30,000 nucleotides of DNA from Stramonita haemastoma (lineage: Eukaryota; Mollusca; Gastropoda; Neogastropoda; Muricidae), in contig CM060326.1 in assembly GCA_030674155.1 (NCBI GenBank), forward strand, positions 20,002,669 to 20,032,668, written 5' to 3'. Both the position numbers and the translations under genes were made by a program. Position 1 is the first letter of the stretch; the number at the start of each line of letters is the position of its first letter. Below are positions 10,394 to 19,071 of the stretch, piece by piece. The notes below the pieces were generated by a model that saw only the letters and a list, made by a program, of their open reading frames with translations, had not been told where the DNA came from and made no database searches.

Positions 10394-10484
10394 CCTTTCA
10401 TTTCTCCGAGTCTGGAGTGTCATATTTGAATAATAGTAATTTACATATTAAACACGTATTTGCAAATGGATGCTGGGGGGAGTG

Positions 10485-10620
10485 GAGAGTGAGAGAGAGT
10501 AGAGAGAGAGAGAGAGAGATTCGGATGAGAAGAAGAGAGAGATAGAGAGAGTGGAGGAGATGAGAAGAGAATAGACGAGGAGGAGAGATGTGAGATCGAG
10601 TTCGAGAGAGTGAGAGATTT
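10485..10620. repeat. (GA)n-rich purine tract
   Basis: Imperfect GA/GAGAT repeats abut the 3' end of the minus-strand SINE-2 copy. A matching tract lies on its other side at about 10990-11100. Confidence 0.85.
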
Positions 10621-10992
10621 TGATTTATTTGTTTTCTTCTTTTATATCTGAGATAATGGAATAAGCAATCTCGTGCTTTTTTACAATCCGAGTCCCGTGT
10701 GTTTGCATTTTTGAAATGTCATCTGTTCCACCGGCTACCGCATGGCTATCTTACGCCAAATAAGCGGAAGATTTAACGTGTCGTTGTAAGTGTTCTGCGC
10801 GCGTTCGCACATCGGGCCCTCGGCTTTTAAAGCTCTCATCCGATGGGAATTTTTTTGGGGAGAGTGGAGTCCGCATGATGGGTAATCAAGGAGAAAACAT
10901 CTGCCTCGACCTCGGACTCGAACCGTGGTCGTCAAATCTGCCAGCGCCATGTTTGACCAACAAGTATCCATCCCCCTGTGAGTGAGAGTTTG
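10611..10992 (-). mobile_element. SINE-2 copy, best preserved in the window
   Basis: On the minus strand it begins near 10992 with TACTTGTTGGTC as the A-box-like part and GGTTCGAGTCC (about 10915-10925) as a canonical Pol III B box. The body reads through GTGCGAACGCGCGCAGAAC, ACGTTAAATCTTCCGC and GGAACAGATGACATTTC, and ends with AAAAAAGCACGAGATTGCTT and a STATTCCATTATCTC-type end. It aligns block for block with 5655-6031. The consensus length is roughly 330-380 bases. Both copies sit between GA tracts. Confidence 0.8.
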
Positions 10993-11100
10993 CAAGAGAG
11001 AGATGGAAACGGGATGAGTGATGAGAGAGTAGAAGAGAGAGATGGAGACGTGAGGAGAGAGAGAGAGAGAGAGGATGACGGAGAGGAGAGAGAGGGAGCG
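10993..11100. repeat. (GA)n-rich purine tract
   Basis: GA/GAGAT repeats border the 5' side of the SINE-2 copy. Confidence 0.8.
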
Positions 11101-11879
11101 CTAGATCGATGTTTCGCTTGAGATGGTGTCTCTGATACATTAATGTCATGACTTGTTTTAACCGTCTGCCGGACTAGGACATAGGTCCTTATGTCATGCT
11201 GCGTGCGAAGCCTTGTGTCCACTTTGCTCACAGCCCACAATCAGTGCAATGAACACATGTTCATTCATCGCTTCCGAAGGATACAGACACAGCTCCTAAC
11301 TGATTCCTGGGGGATTACCAAAAGATAGGAACGGCAAGCCAAGTAATAGGGGAGGGAAACAGCGACTTTTTGTAAAAACAATCCACCAAACCAACACATC
11401 TACCAGTCTTTAGTGGGTTGTAGGTCATGCTTGCTAATGTCTTGCTGTGTATAGTCTTATATGTGTATTTTTTGGGGCGGTTCAGTTTGTGTTTGTGGAG
11501 GTAGTAGAGTGCTGACTGATGTTTTTAAGAGTGATTTAGATCATAATCTCAATATTAAGGGTACCATGTTATTTTGAATGACTTACAGTTCCTTTGCCTA
11601 ATGGGACATATTTTTGTGATGTTATGGTGTTAAATTGTTATTAACCACAAACAAGGCTATTTTGCAGACATTTTTGTCAATGAGAGCGACTGTGCGGTTA
11701 ATAGTTAAAATGGTGATGAAATCTATTCCCTTTTTTTTCATGACTAGGAGATAAATGTCTTGTGATTAGAAAACTTAACAGCCAATTTTAGGATTTGAAA
11801 TAAACATCTCAAGGATGGCTGCCATAGCTGCGTAACGATTCCCCGCGATTGCTGTTAGTCTTCTGCCTAGGTTTACTGT
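11101..11879. other. Unassigned intergenic sequence
   Basis: No coding frame or repeat family recognised over about 780 bases. Composition is AT-rich, especially after 11520. Confidence 0.5.
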
Positions 11880-13190
11880 CAAGAACATCCCTACTCGTTG
11901 TCTCATCCTTCAGGAAAATTCATGCGCGGCAGCCCAGGCTGTGGATACTACATCGCCTCACCCCCAATTCTAAATTGCTCTGCAGACGACCGACGCTACG
12001 ATATTGGGCTTTCTGATGACGGCATCATCACGACGACTGTTGCAAGGAAAAACCTCAAAGGTTTTAGACAGTGCCCCGGTCGATGATGGCCAAGAAAACT
12101 CAAGTTGTCCAACCAACAGTCAAGATCTTAGTTTCGTCCTCAAGCCGCATGGGCTGCGTGGACACGAATTGTTATGGCAGCGCCCCTACCTCAAGGACAC
12201 TTGCTGTGGATCAGTGGCAACGGGTCAACTGTCACTCATCACGTATAAGTTTCATCCAACATAAGGCCAGTGATGGGATAGAGAACCCCCACATAAGAAA
12301 CTGCCCCTACCACAGACCCGACACCACACCAGGGCCTGATGCGACTTCCGGGGTGATCACGTTTCTGCCTGGTTCAGTCATCAGGATGAGAGACTTTCAG
12401 TCTCCAAGCGGCAGCTTGCTTTAAAAACTCTCTGCGGGAGCGGTGATCCGGTGGCGCGGCAGAATCACAACATGGTGGTCGCATGTGTTACCGGTGTTTC
12501 TGCCACAAGCGCTTGCTTCCGTAGTTAGGATTGAGACTGTTGTCCCGCGACTTCGTACTGTCTCTGCCAGTCATCCTCCTAGCGATACTCTGTTGCGTGT
12601 TCTCCCTCTCCTTCGGTTCTTTTCCAGAAGCGGGAATACGTCTCATGCGAACCCGCTGTGATAGTCGTACGGAAGCGTCTTTGAGGCAGCGTGTTGAGAG
12701 TCAAAGAGTCGTCTCTTTGGGAGGAGGATCACCAGTCCGTTTGACTTGACGAGTTTGGAACAGTTGGTTTCACATACAAAAAAACCGTTACTGCTCGCCC
12801 AGTGGTCATTCCGATGCTGTCATCTCCGGTTCTGGGTGCTTTCTGAGTGTGACGGAACCTCGCGAACCTGGTATGGCGCTTCGCCTACGCTCAAGAAACT
12901 GTACACGGCAGTCCTTGAATGACCAGGACAACGAACTGTTGTTACCGTTTCCTATTCTGTCTTTTAAGTGAGCACGTGAAGAGAATGCTGGGTATGCATA
13001 TCAGTTTCCGCGCATTGAATGTGACGGGGTTGTGGCGAAACCTACGTACATCACATCGTTGAACTTGCCTGCCGCTTGTATCTATGGCTCAAGTGAAGCT
13101 CGTCAACGAAGAAATCTATTTCATACAGAATCCCTTCATGCTATCTTTGCAACCACTTATGAAACATTGGTAGCAGTAAACGTACCTTTT
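11880..13190. other. GC-richer stretch, possibly decayed coding DNA
   Basis: Composition is more balanced here than in the surroundings, and several open stretches of 60-117 codons overlap on the plus strand at 11898-12749. One, 12531-12749, holds a hydrophobic run (LSLPVILLAILCCVFSLSF) that could span a membrane. No domain or family is recognised, and no frame stays open longer. It may be the frameshifted remnant of a gene, or chance. I assign no function. Confidence 0.3.
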
Positions 13191-13214
13191 TTGGCGGGGG
13201 GTTAACTTACTTTT

Positions 13215-13337
13215 TAAGTCACAGCGAGGGAGAGAGAGGACGATGGGCGCCGCCCTCATCATGCTGGCCCCCCTTGTGCAAGCTGAGGTCTCTGACACCT
13301 CGCTGCGCTTCTACGTCCAATCGGTTTCTGGGACACC
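13215..13337 (+). repeat. Fragment of the 5S-related repeat family
   Basis: About 120 bases (AGCGAGGGAGAG, GATGGGCGCCGCC, ATGCTGGCCCC, CAAGCTGAGGTCTCTGA, CACCTCGCT, CTACG) match the reverse complement of about 19955-20047. This copy lacks the 5S-like part of the family. It abuts the 3' end of a minus-strand SINE-1. Confidence 0.7.
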
Positions 13338-13812
13338 ATTACATTTTACCATTTAAGTAACAGCTGATCTCTCATCTGCGTTGTTGTTCGGTGCTACTCC
13401 CCCACTGAGGAGGATTTGGGGGTGGTGATGGGAGAGAGGTGTTGGTGTAGCCAACAAGAAGCAGACGCCCACTTTTGCTTTTATTTGTCATGGCTGCAGC
13501 CTTTTATTGTTAACCTATCAGAGTGGCTTTTTTTTAAGCAGAATACTTTGCACGGACATAACGATCTTGTTACGTGGGTTCTTTTATCTAATGCGCATGA
13601 TTTAATGACTGCGTAACCACACGGGACCTCGGTTTAATTACGCGTTTCATCCGAAAGGTCTAGCATCCAGACCCCATCATGGTCTAAGAAAAAAAATGGA
13701 TGGGGGGAAATTTCGGGAACCCAAACGGGGATTAAAACCCCTGCACCTTCGATTTGGAGTTTTTTTTTTGGGGCAGTGGTTACCCTAGACCAAGGACGAA
13801 TTCCGGCTCATA
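13338..13812 (-). mobile_element. SINE-1 copy, near full length
   Basis: Read on the minus strand from about 13812: a tRNA-like head with TAACCACTGCCCC and a B-box-like GGTTTTAATCCCC, then TTAGACCATGATGGGGTCTG, GCTAGACCTTTCGGATGA, TAAACCGAGGTCCCGTGTG, AAAAGAACCCACG, CACTCTGATAGG and a 3' end near 13338 with CTGTTACTTAAATGGTAAAA. The head contains long homopolymers. It is head-to-head with the plus-strand copy beginning near 13870. Confidence 0.75.
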
Positions 13813-13869
13813 AAAGTTTTTAAAAAAAATATTTTTTTTTGTTGGGGCGTCATAAGCTTAATAACACCA

Positions 13870-14388
13870 GATGATTGGAGTGGTTGGGGGGTTTAGAGGG
13901 GCACGCACCTGCTAGAAAGTAAAAAAGAACCGGTTCGAGTGTGTGTGTGTGTGTGTGTGTGTGTGTTGTGTGTGTGTGTGTGTGTGTGTGTGTTTTGTGT
14001 GTGTGTGTGTGTTGTGTGTGTGTGGGGGGTTCGTTTCCCATATTAGGCTAGAAACTGCCCCCCCCCCCTTTTTTTTCACAAAAAGGGACGTGGTCTTGGT
14101 TGCAATTTCTTTTTGTTTAAGAAAATTAAATTGAGGTCCTGTGTGTAACCCATCATTATTTAGCGCACACGTTAAAAGAGACCACGTTTAACAAGGAAGT
14201 TGTGCCCTGGCAAAAATTCTGTAGAAATAAATAAGTCACTATCTGATAGGGAAACAAATACAGTTGCAGACAGGGAAAAAGAAAATCATGTGGCGTGCTC
14301 TTGTGGCAACGCGCTCTGCCTGCGGAGAGCACCCACAAAATTTCACGACAGAGAAAAACTGCCGTGACTTAAAGTGGTTATATAAAAT
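13870..14388 (+). mobile_element. SINE-1 copy with a (GT)n microsatellite inside its head
   Basis: Head sequence near 13879-13938 ends in a B-box start, CGGTTCGA, which runs straight into about 85 bases of (GT)n (13940-14024). It then resumes with TTCGTTTCCC. Later blocks are in order: GAGGTCCTGTGTG, TTTAGCGCACACG, CCCTGGCAAAAATTCTGTAG, ATACAGTTGCAGACAGGG, CTTGTGGCAACGCGCTCTG and CAGAGAAAAACTGCCGTGAC. The microsatellite adds roughly 85 bases to the family's usual length of about 410. Confidence 0.7.
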
Positions 14389-14592
14389 ACAACACAATAC
14401 AACACATCACATTGCAATACAATGCACATACAACACAAACAACACAGTACAATATAATACAATACATACACAAATACAATCGCAATTACAATACAATCAG
14501 AATACAACACAATACAATACAGCCATAAACATATACAACACAACACAATACAATCACTTTACAATACAATACAATCACAAATACAAAAGCCT
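14388..14592 (+). repeat. Pentanucleotide ladder (ACAAT)n
   Basis: Degenerate ACAAT/ATACA/ACACA 5-mers begin exactly at the SINE-1 3' end, where TATAAAATACA merges into the ladder. This is the same arrangement as at 4740-5260 and, reversed, at 29540-29595. Confidence 0.85.
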
Positions 14593-14779
14593 AGGGGTTG
14601 CGAGAGTTATCCCATCTCTCACTGTGTTGGGAATCACCGTAGAGACCGCAAAAACAGACTGGGTGCGAAGTTTGCAGTGTATCATTAATTTTTTAATGTT
14701 CCTTATCTACATTGCAAGCACATTCTGACTTGATTTCGTTTTTTCTTGATAGGAAAGTACAGATTTGGTCTGCCAAAGT

Positions 14780-15185
14780 AAGATCGGTGGTCTAGGTAGG
14801 TAACAGCCGCCTGCCAAGAATGCGAAATTCTGGATCAAAGTGTGCAGTGGTTCGAATCCCGTTTGGGCCCAAAACTTTTCCCCATCCATTAGACCATGAG
14901 TGGTTGTCTGGGTGCTAGTCTTTCGGATGGAGACGATAAACCGAGGTCCTGTGTTTACCCATCTCTTATTTAGCGCGCACACGTAAAAGAACCCACGACA
15001 AGAGGGTTGTCCCTGGCAAAATTCTGTAGAAAAAAAAGCCACTCTGGTAGGAAACAAATACAGTTGCAGACAAGGAAAAAGAAAAAAAAGGTGGCACTGC
15101 ACTTGTGGCGACGCGCTCTCCCCGTGGGGAGAGCAGCCGGAATTTCACACAGAGAAATCTGCTGTGACATAAAGTGTATTATATG
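14780..15185 (+). mobile_element. SINE-1 copy, full-length reference
   Basis: This is the clearest copy of the family in the window. The tRNA-like head spans about 14785-14870, with canonical B box GGTTCGAATCC at 14849-14859. The body has TTAGACCATGAGTGGTTGTC, GATAAACCGAGGTCCTGTG, TTTAGCGCGCACACGTAAAA, CCCTGGCAAAATTCTGTAG and ACAAATACAGTTGCAGACA. The 3' part has CTTGTGGCGACGCGCTCTCC with a near-perfect hairpin at 15115-15134 (GCTCTCCCC, loop GT, GGGGAGAGC), then CAGAGAAATCTGCTGTGACA and an ATAAA-type tail. I recall similar sequences in caenogastropod transcripts; this was not checked. Confidence 0.85.
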
Positions 15186-15309
15186 ATATAATATAAAATA
15201 AAATATAAAGAGTCTTGTCGTGGACGACAGCGATCTCAGCTTCACGTTGTGTTAAAAGCATAACGGCAATTAAGTGTTACGCCTTGGCACTTTTTATTTT
15301 ATCTTATTT

Positions 15310-15618
15310 TTTGTATGCCACTATTTGTCACGGCAGATATCCTCTGTGTGAAATTTGGGCTGCTCTCTCCGGGGAGAACACGTTGTCACAGGAGCTAGTG
15401 CATCCTATTTTTTTTTCTTTATCCCTGTCTGCAACTGTATTTGTTTCCCATATCATGGGTGGCTTTTTTTTCTTAGAATTTTGCCAGGGACAAACTCTTT
15501 TATTGCCGTGGATTCTTTTACGTTGCGCTAAATAATGATGTGGAACAGCGCAGGACCTACGTTTATTGCCTTGTGCGAAAGACTTGCACCCAGACCTCCA
15601 CTCATAGTCTAATGGATA
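15310..15618 (-). mobile_element. SINE-1 copy, 5'-truncated
   Basis: Minus-strand blocks run from about 15618: CCATTAGACTATGAGTGGAG, GGTCTGGGTGCAAGTCTTTC, GGTCCTGCGC, GTAAAAGAATCCACGG, AATTCTAAGAAAAAAAAGCC, ATACAGTTGCAGACAGGGAT, CTCTCCGGGGAG-like hairpin remnants, and CCCAAATTTCACACAGAGG near 15340. The head is missing and its place is taken by a CA/CACG microsatellite. With the copy at 14780-15185 it forms a tail-to-tail inverted pair. Confidence 0.75.
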
Positions 15619-15985
15619 TACACACTCACGCACGCACCGTACGCATGCATGCACACACAACACACGCTTGGTCTAATATCACTTCAGTGTCGAGACGTCC
15701 AAATGTAGAAAATGCAGACACAGACACAGACGCACGCACGCACAGACCACAGACACAGACACAGACACAGACACCACACAACACACACACTCACACACAC
15801 ACACACACACCACACACACAACTACACACACACTATCTATGCATGCGTGTTGTAACGTGTGTGGCGTGCGTTCGTGTGTACGTGCTTGCGTACGTGCTTG
15901 CGTGCGTGCCGTGCCTACCATGCGTGCGTGCGTACGTGCGTATGTGTTGTTGTGTGTGCAGTGCGTGTGTGCAACGCGACACGAT
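15619..15985. repeat. Compound AC / GCAC / TGCG microsatellite
   Basis: CACG/GCAC repeats to about 15650, a unique patch, then ACAG/AC repeats at about 15715-15835 and (TGCG)/(TGCG TACG) repeats at about 15840-15970. The right half is close to the complement of the left half. Confidence 0.85.
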
Positions 15986-16507
15986 TTAAACACAAATTGC
16001 TGAAAACTATATTCGTAAATTCATAATTTTTCCAGCGCCTAATTTCAGTTTTAACTGTTTTAAAGAAAAGATGATGGTCTATTTTGTGATCTTGTTTTTA
16101 GCTGATAGTATAAGTACGAGCCCCCTCAGTGTTTGGTTGATCCAGATGTTCCACTTCTGATGCTTCTGGACTTCACTGATGATGACGACGTATGATGATG
16201 ATGATGACGACAGTAGATCGGCAGGAGGCAAAAAGAATTGACAGATGTTCAAGTGGTGAATTTTTATGATCATAAAACTGTAAGTACTTCTAGTTGACAA
16301 ACATTTTTTTACCATAAGCTAGAGCTTCGGGTTTTCCATATAGTGAGATTTTTGTGTGTATGTGACCGTTTTTACCCACGGTTAATGTTGCCGCTTTTTT
16401 GTTTTCAAAACTTTATTTCATATCATCTCTTTTGGAATATAGAGGAGTCTGCGAAATTTGAAGAAACAAGATCATAGTTGAGCAAGTTTAGTTTTTATGT
16501 TATGTTA
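15986..16507. other. Unassigned sequence with a short (GAT)n
   Basis: No gene recognised. A GATGATGAC-type trinucleotide tract lies at about 16175-16212. Confidence 0.5.
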
Positions 16508-16940
16508 TGAAGGAAGGTGGCGGGATAGTTAAGTCGTTCGCCTGCCAACAACTGAACCGTGAGGTTCTGGGTTCGTACCCAGCCTTGCCCTTCTTTCCAG
16601 TTTGACGAAAAAATCGAACTGAATGTCAAAGTCATTCGGATGAGACTATAAACCGAGGCCCCGTGTGCGAAACGCGCGCAGAACATCTTGCACACACGTT
16701 AAAACCCCGTTCCGCCTTTCGGAAGAGCAGGCCATCGTGTGCAAGTAGGAGCGGATGACAAAATATAAAAAAAAACCAGCATGCACACAAGTGTCGTGTT
16801 TAGACACCATCCCTGAAGAAAAAAATAATGGGTAGGTGCTGCACTTGTGGCGACGCGCTCTCCCCCGGGGAGAGCAGCCCGAATTTCACGCAGAGAAATC
16901 TGCTGTAACATAAAGTGGTATAAAATTTTAAAAAATTTAA
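16508..16940 (+). mobile_element. Mosaic SINE: SINE-2 5' part joined to SINE-1 3' part
   Basis: A tRNA-like head (GATAGTTAAGTCG as the A-box region, GGTTCGTACCC at 16570-16580 as B box) is followed by TCATTCGGATGAGAC, TATAAACCGAGGCCCCGTGTG, CGAAACGCGCGCAGAAC, ACACGTTAAAACCCCGTTCC and CTTTCGGAAGAGCAGGCC, which are SINE-2 blocks. From about 16830 the sequence is instead SINE-1: GGTGCTGCACTTGTGGCGAC, a perfect hairpin at 16857-16875, and GCAGAGAAATCTGCTGTAAC. The SINE-2 terminal hairpin is absent. It could be a recombinant SINE lineage or an insertion of one element into the other. Confidence 0.7.
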
Positions 16941-17105
16941 AATGTACCATTCAAGATATCAGAAAGGGGCAAATTAAGCTATGTGCTTCATTCAGTCCAT
17001 ACCTTACCCTAATATTGTTTATAGCCCTACCGACCATGAAAGCCATATCAGGGCCGTCACTTCATTCAGTTTCAGTGGAAAATTTTCAACTTCAGGTTTA
17101 AAACC

Positions 17106-17127
17106 AACACACACACACACACACACA

Positions 17128-17158
<31 letters not shown>

Positions 17159-17175
17159 ACACCACACACACACAA

Positions 17176-17245
<70 letters not shown>

Positions 17246-17260
17246 ACACACACACACACA

Positions 17261-17344
<84 letters not shown>
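17106..17344. repeat. (AC)n/(AT)n compound microsatellite
   Basis: An AC-rich run with few interruptions (17106-17263) passes directly into about 80 bases of uninterrupted AT (17264-17344). It ends only about 40 bases before the proposed receptor exon. Confidence 0.95.
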
Positions 17345-17348
<4 letters not shown>

Positions 17349-17370
17349 GACAGGCAGAACACTTGACCTT

Positions 17371-17384
17371 TTGATTAATTTCAG
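17371..17384 (+). promoter_or_regulatory. Candidate 3' splice site of the receptor exon
   Basis: TTTTGATTAATTTCAG precedes the first codon of the receptor-like frame. TTGATTAAT could also serve as a branch-point region. The reading frame that starts right after the AG is open and Cys-containing. This is inference from sequence, with no transcript support. Confidence 0.45.
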
Positions 17385-19061
17385 GAGGCCTGCAGAGAGG
17401 TCCACTGTCCAGTAGGCAAACGCATCACACCCACCACCACACACCACTACCACCCCGGGCTGTGGCAGCTTGCCCTGGTCAGCAACGTGTACGGCTACAT
17501 GCTGTGTTTGCACAGCGACACGCACCATCGCCTGTGTTGGAGGAAATCACTAACATCATGGACCAACGCCTTTTGCCCGACATCCTGTATAATTTCCTTT
17601 ACTTTCATCCGGCTGATTCTTGGGTGACCTACGGGGGCCCTCGTATCTTCACTATGGCTCTTCAAGACTATCAGACGGACATGAACAGAAACCTTGTACA
17701 CGTTTCGTTTCTTTCTGGGAAAGCCTGTGAACCGTGATTTGACCGACGAGCAGATGATGAATCTCTCCACGAACGTGACCGAAATTTTGCAGGTTGTGCT
17801 CAACGTGACTGAACTCCAAGTCTCCCAACGTGTTATCCAGAAGCGTTTTTCCGTCTCATGAATAACGGGACCAAAACGGGAGAGGATTTCAGAGCCATTA
17901 CGCTCGTTTCACGCAGCCTTTTAGAATCGGAGGTTTTCGCCCTTGAAAATGTTCAATTTCTCCCTCTGTCGGGTCCTCTGGTATGTCCTGCGGTGGAGCT
18001 GACCGCTGAAGAGTTTCAGTTTGATCCCAGCTCTGCCCAGATCTTTGTATTGGACAACAGTTCTGTCGCTATCGGTAAAGTCAGTCTGCCATTTTTCCAG
18101 ATCACAGAATCTGGCACTAGCGTGGTTTGCCTCGATCAGTACAAGAGCCTTTTCCTTGGAAGAGAAACAGAACCCAAAGGAGGAAGAAGACACCGATGAT
18201 GTCTTGCTGTGGGTTTTCCGTTGCTGCTTTTTCGTTTCTGTCCTGTGTCTGCTTATTTCGCTGGTCATTTACAGTCTTCTGCCTGGCCTCAGGACGGTGG
18301 CGGGCATCAATAATCTGGTTCTCATCATCGTCTTGTTGGGAGCCCAGGTGTGTCTGTGGGTGGGCAGCCACCTCAGGAGTGTAGAGGGGCTGTGTGAAGC
18401 GGTGGGGGTTGTGACCCACTAACCTCTGGCTGGCCGTGCTGTTCGCGCAGAACACGTGCACTTTCCACATGTTCTACACCCTCTCCTTCCGCTCCTCTCG
18501 CACGCCGCCATGGCAGTCCTGTCACCCTGACAAGGAAATACCTCAGCTACGTTCTGCTGATGTCCTCCTTGTTCGTCGTCCTGACCCTCGTCTGGCAAGG
18601 CGCTGCGGAAGGGAAACAGCGGGTACGGAGGCAGCAAGTGTTTCATCCTCAAAGCTGTGGTTAAAAGCGCCATGTTCATCGCTCCAGTGGCCGGCACGGT
18701 GCTCGCCAACCTGGCCATGTACTTCACCACGCTCTGGCGTCTGCGCAGCATTCAGCACGTGGACAGCACGCGCAGTCACAGGACCAGCCTGACGCTGTAC
18801 ACCAAGCTGTCGGTGTTCACGGGCCTGACCTGGTTGTTGGGTTTCCTGTCTTGGCTGCAGTCTGCCGTCCTGTCCTAACCTGTTCGTGATCCTGCAGGGC
18901 TGCCAGGGGCTGTTCATCTTTCTGGCCTTCCTGGCCAACAGACGGGTCATGGCCATGCTGACAACCAGATTAGAGGGGTGATGACCACAACAACCCCTTC
19001 CGTACGTACCACCACCAAGACAAAGAACACTGGCCAAGCAGATGGATTCAGTCGCATCTAA
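17385..19061 (+). pseudogene. Methuselah-like/adhesion-class 7TM receptor, frame broken
   Basis: Encodes the C-terminal extracellular part and all seven membrane helices of a class B (secretin/adhesion superfamily) receptor, closest by eye to molluscan Mth2-like proteins, a plasma-membrane family that signals through G proteins. Visible in order: a Cys-rich start (CREVHCPVGKRI, about 17394-17429); an ectodomain with N-glycosylation sites (NLSTNVT, NVT, NNGT); the pre-TM1 pair CPAVEL and VVCLDQY; TM1 (about 18200-18270); TM2 (VLIIVLLGAQVCLWVG); TM3 (CEAVG, then TFHMFYTL); TM4 (YVLLMSSLFVVLTLVW); a second loop with GGSKCFI; TM5 (about 18660-18720); TM6 (FTGLTWLLGFLSWL); TM7 (NLFVILQGCQGLFIFLAF, then LANRRV). 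A Thr-rich tail ends at TAA 19059-19061. About nine single-base shifts break the frame, near 17522, 17715, 17847, 18160, 18420, 18500, 18605, 18872 and 18976. No canonical GPS cleavage motif is seen. Upstream exons lie outside or were not recognised. It is a recent pseudogene or an intact gene with sequence errors. Confidence 0.8.
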
Positions 19062-19071
19062 GGAACCGGTG
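19060..19071. repeat. Target-site duplication, left copy
   Basis: AAGGAACCGGTG, identical to 19751-19762. It starts on the second base of the receptor TAA stop codon. Confidence 0.85.

Noticed and set aside
12004..12057. Hammerhead ribozyme core near CTGATGACGG
   Set aside because: CTGATGA-like strings occur here and at 16158, but no GAAAC partner with flanking helices was found. Retrozyme-type elements are not supported.
14264..14728. 154-codon frame rich in Tyr/Asn/Thr/Gln
   Set aside because: It is the translation of the ACAAT ladder after a SINE-1 end.
17019..17528. 169-codon minus-strand frame of Val-Cys and Ile-Tyr repeats
   Set aside because: It is the complement of the AC and AT microsatellites, antisense to the receptor exon.
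18543..19037. 164-codon minus-strand frame
   Set aside because: It is a shadow frame antisense to the receptor TM4-TM7 region. The plus strand carries recognisable helices.
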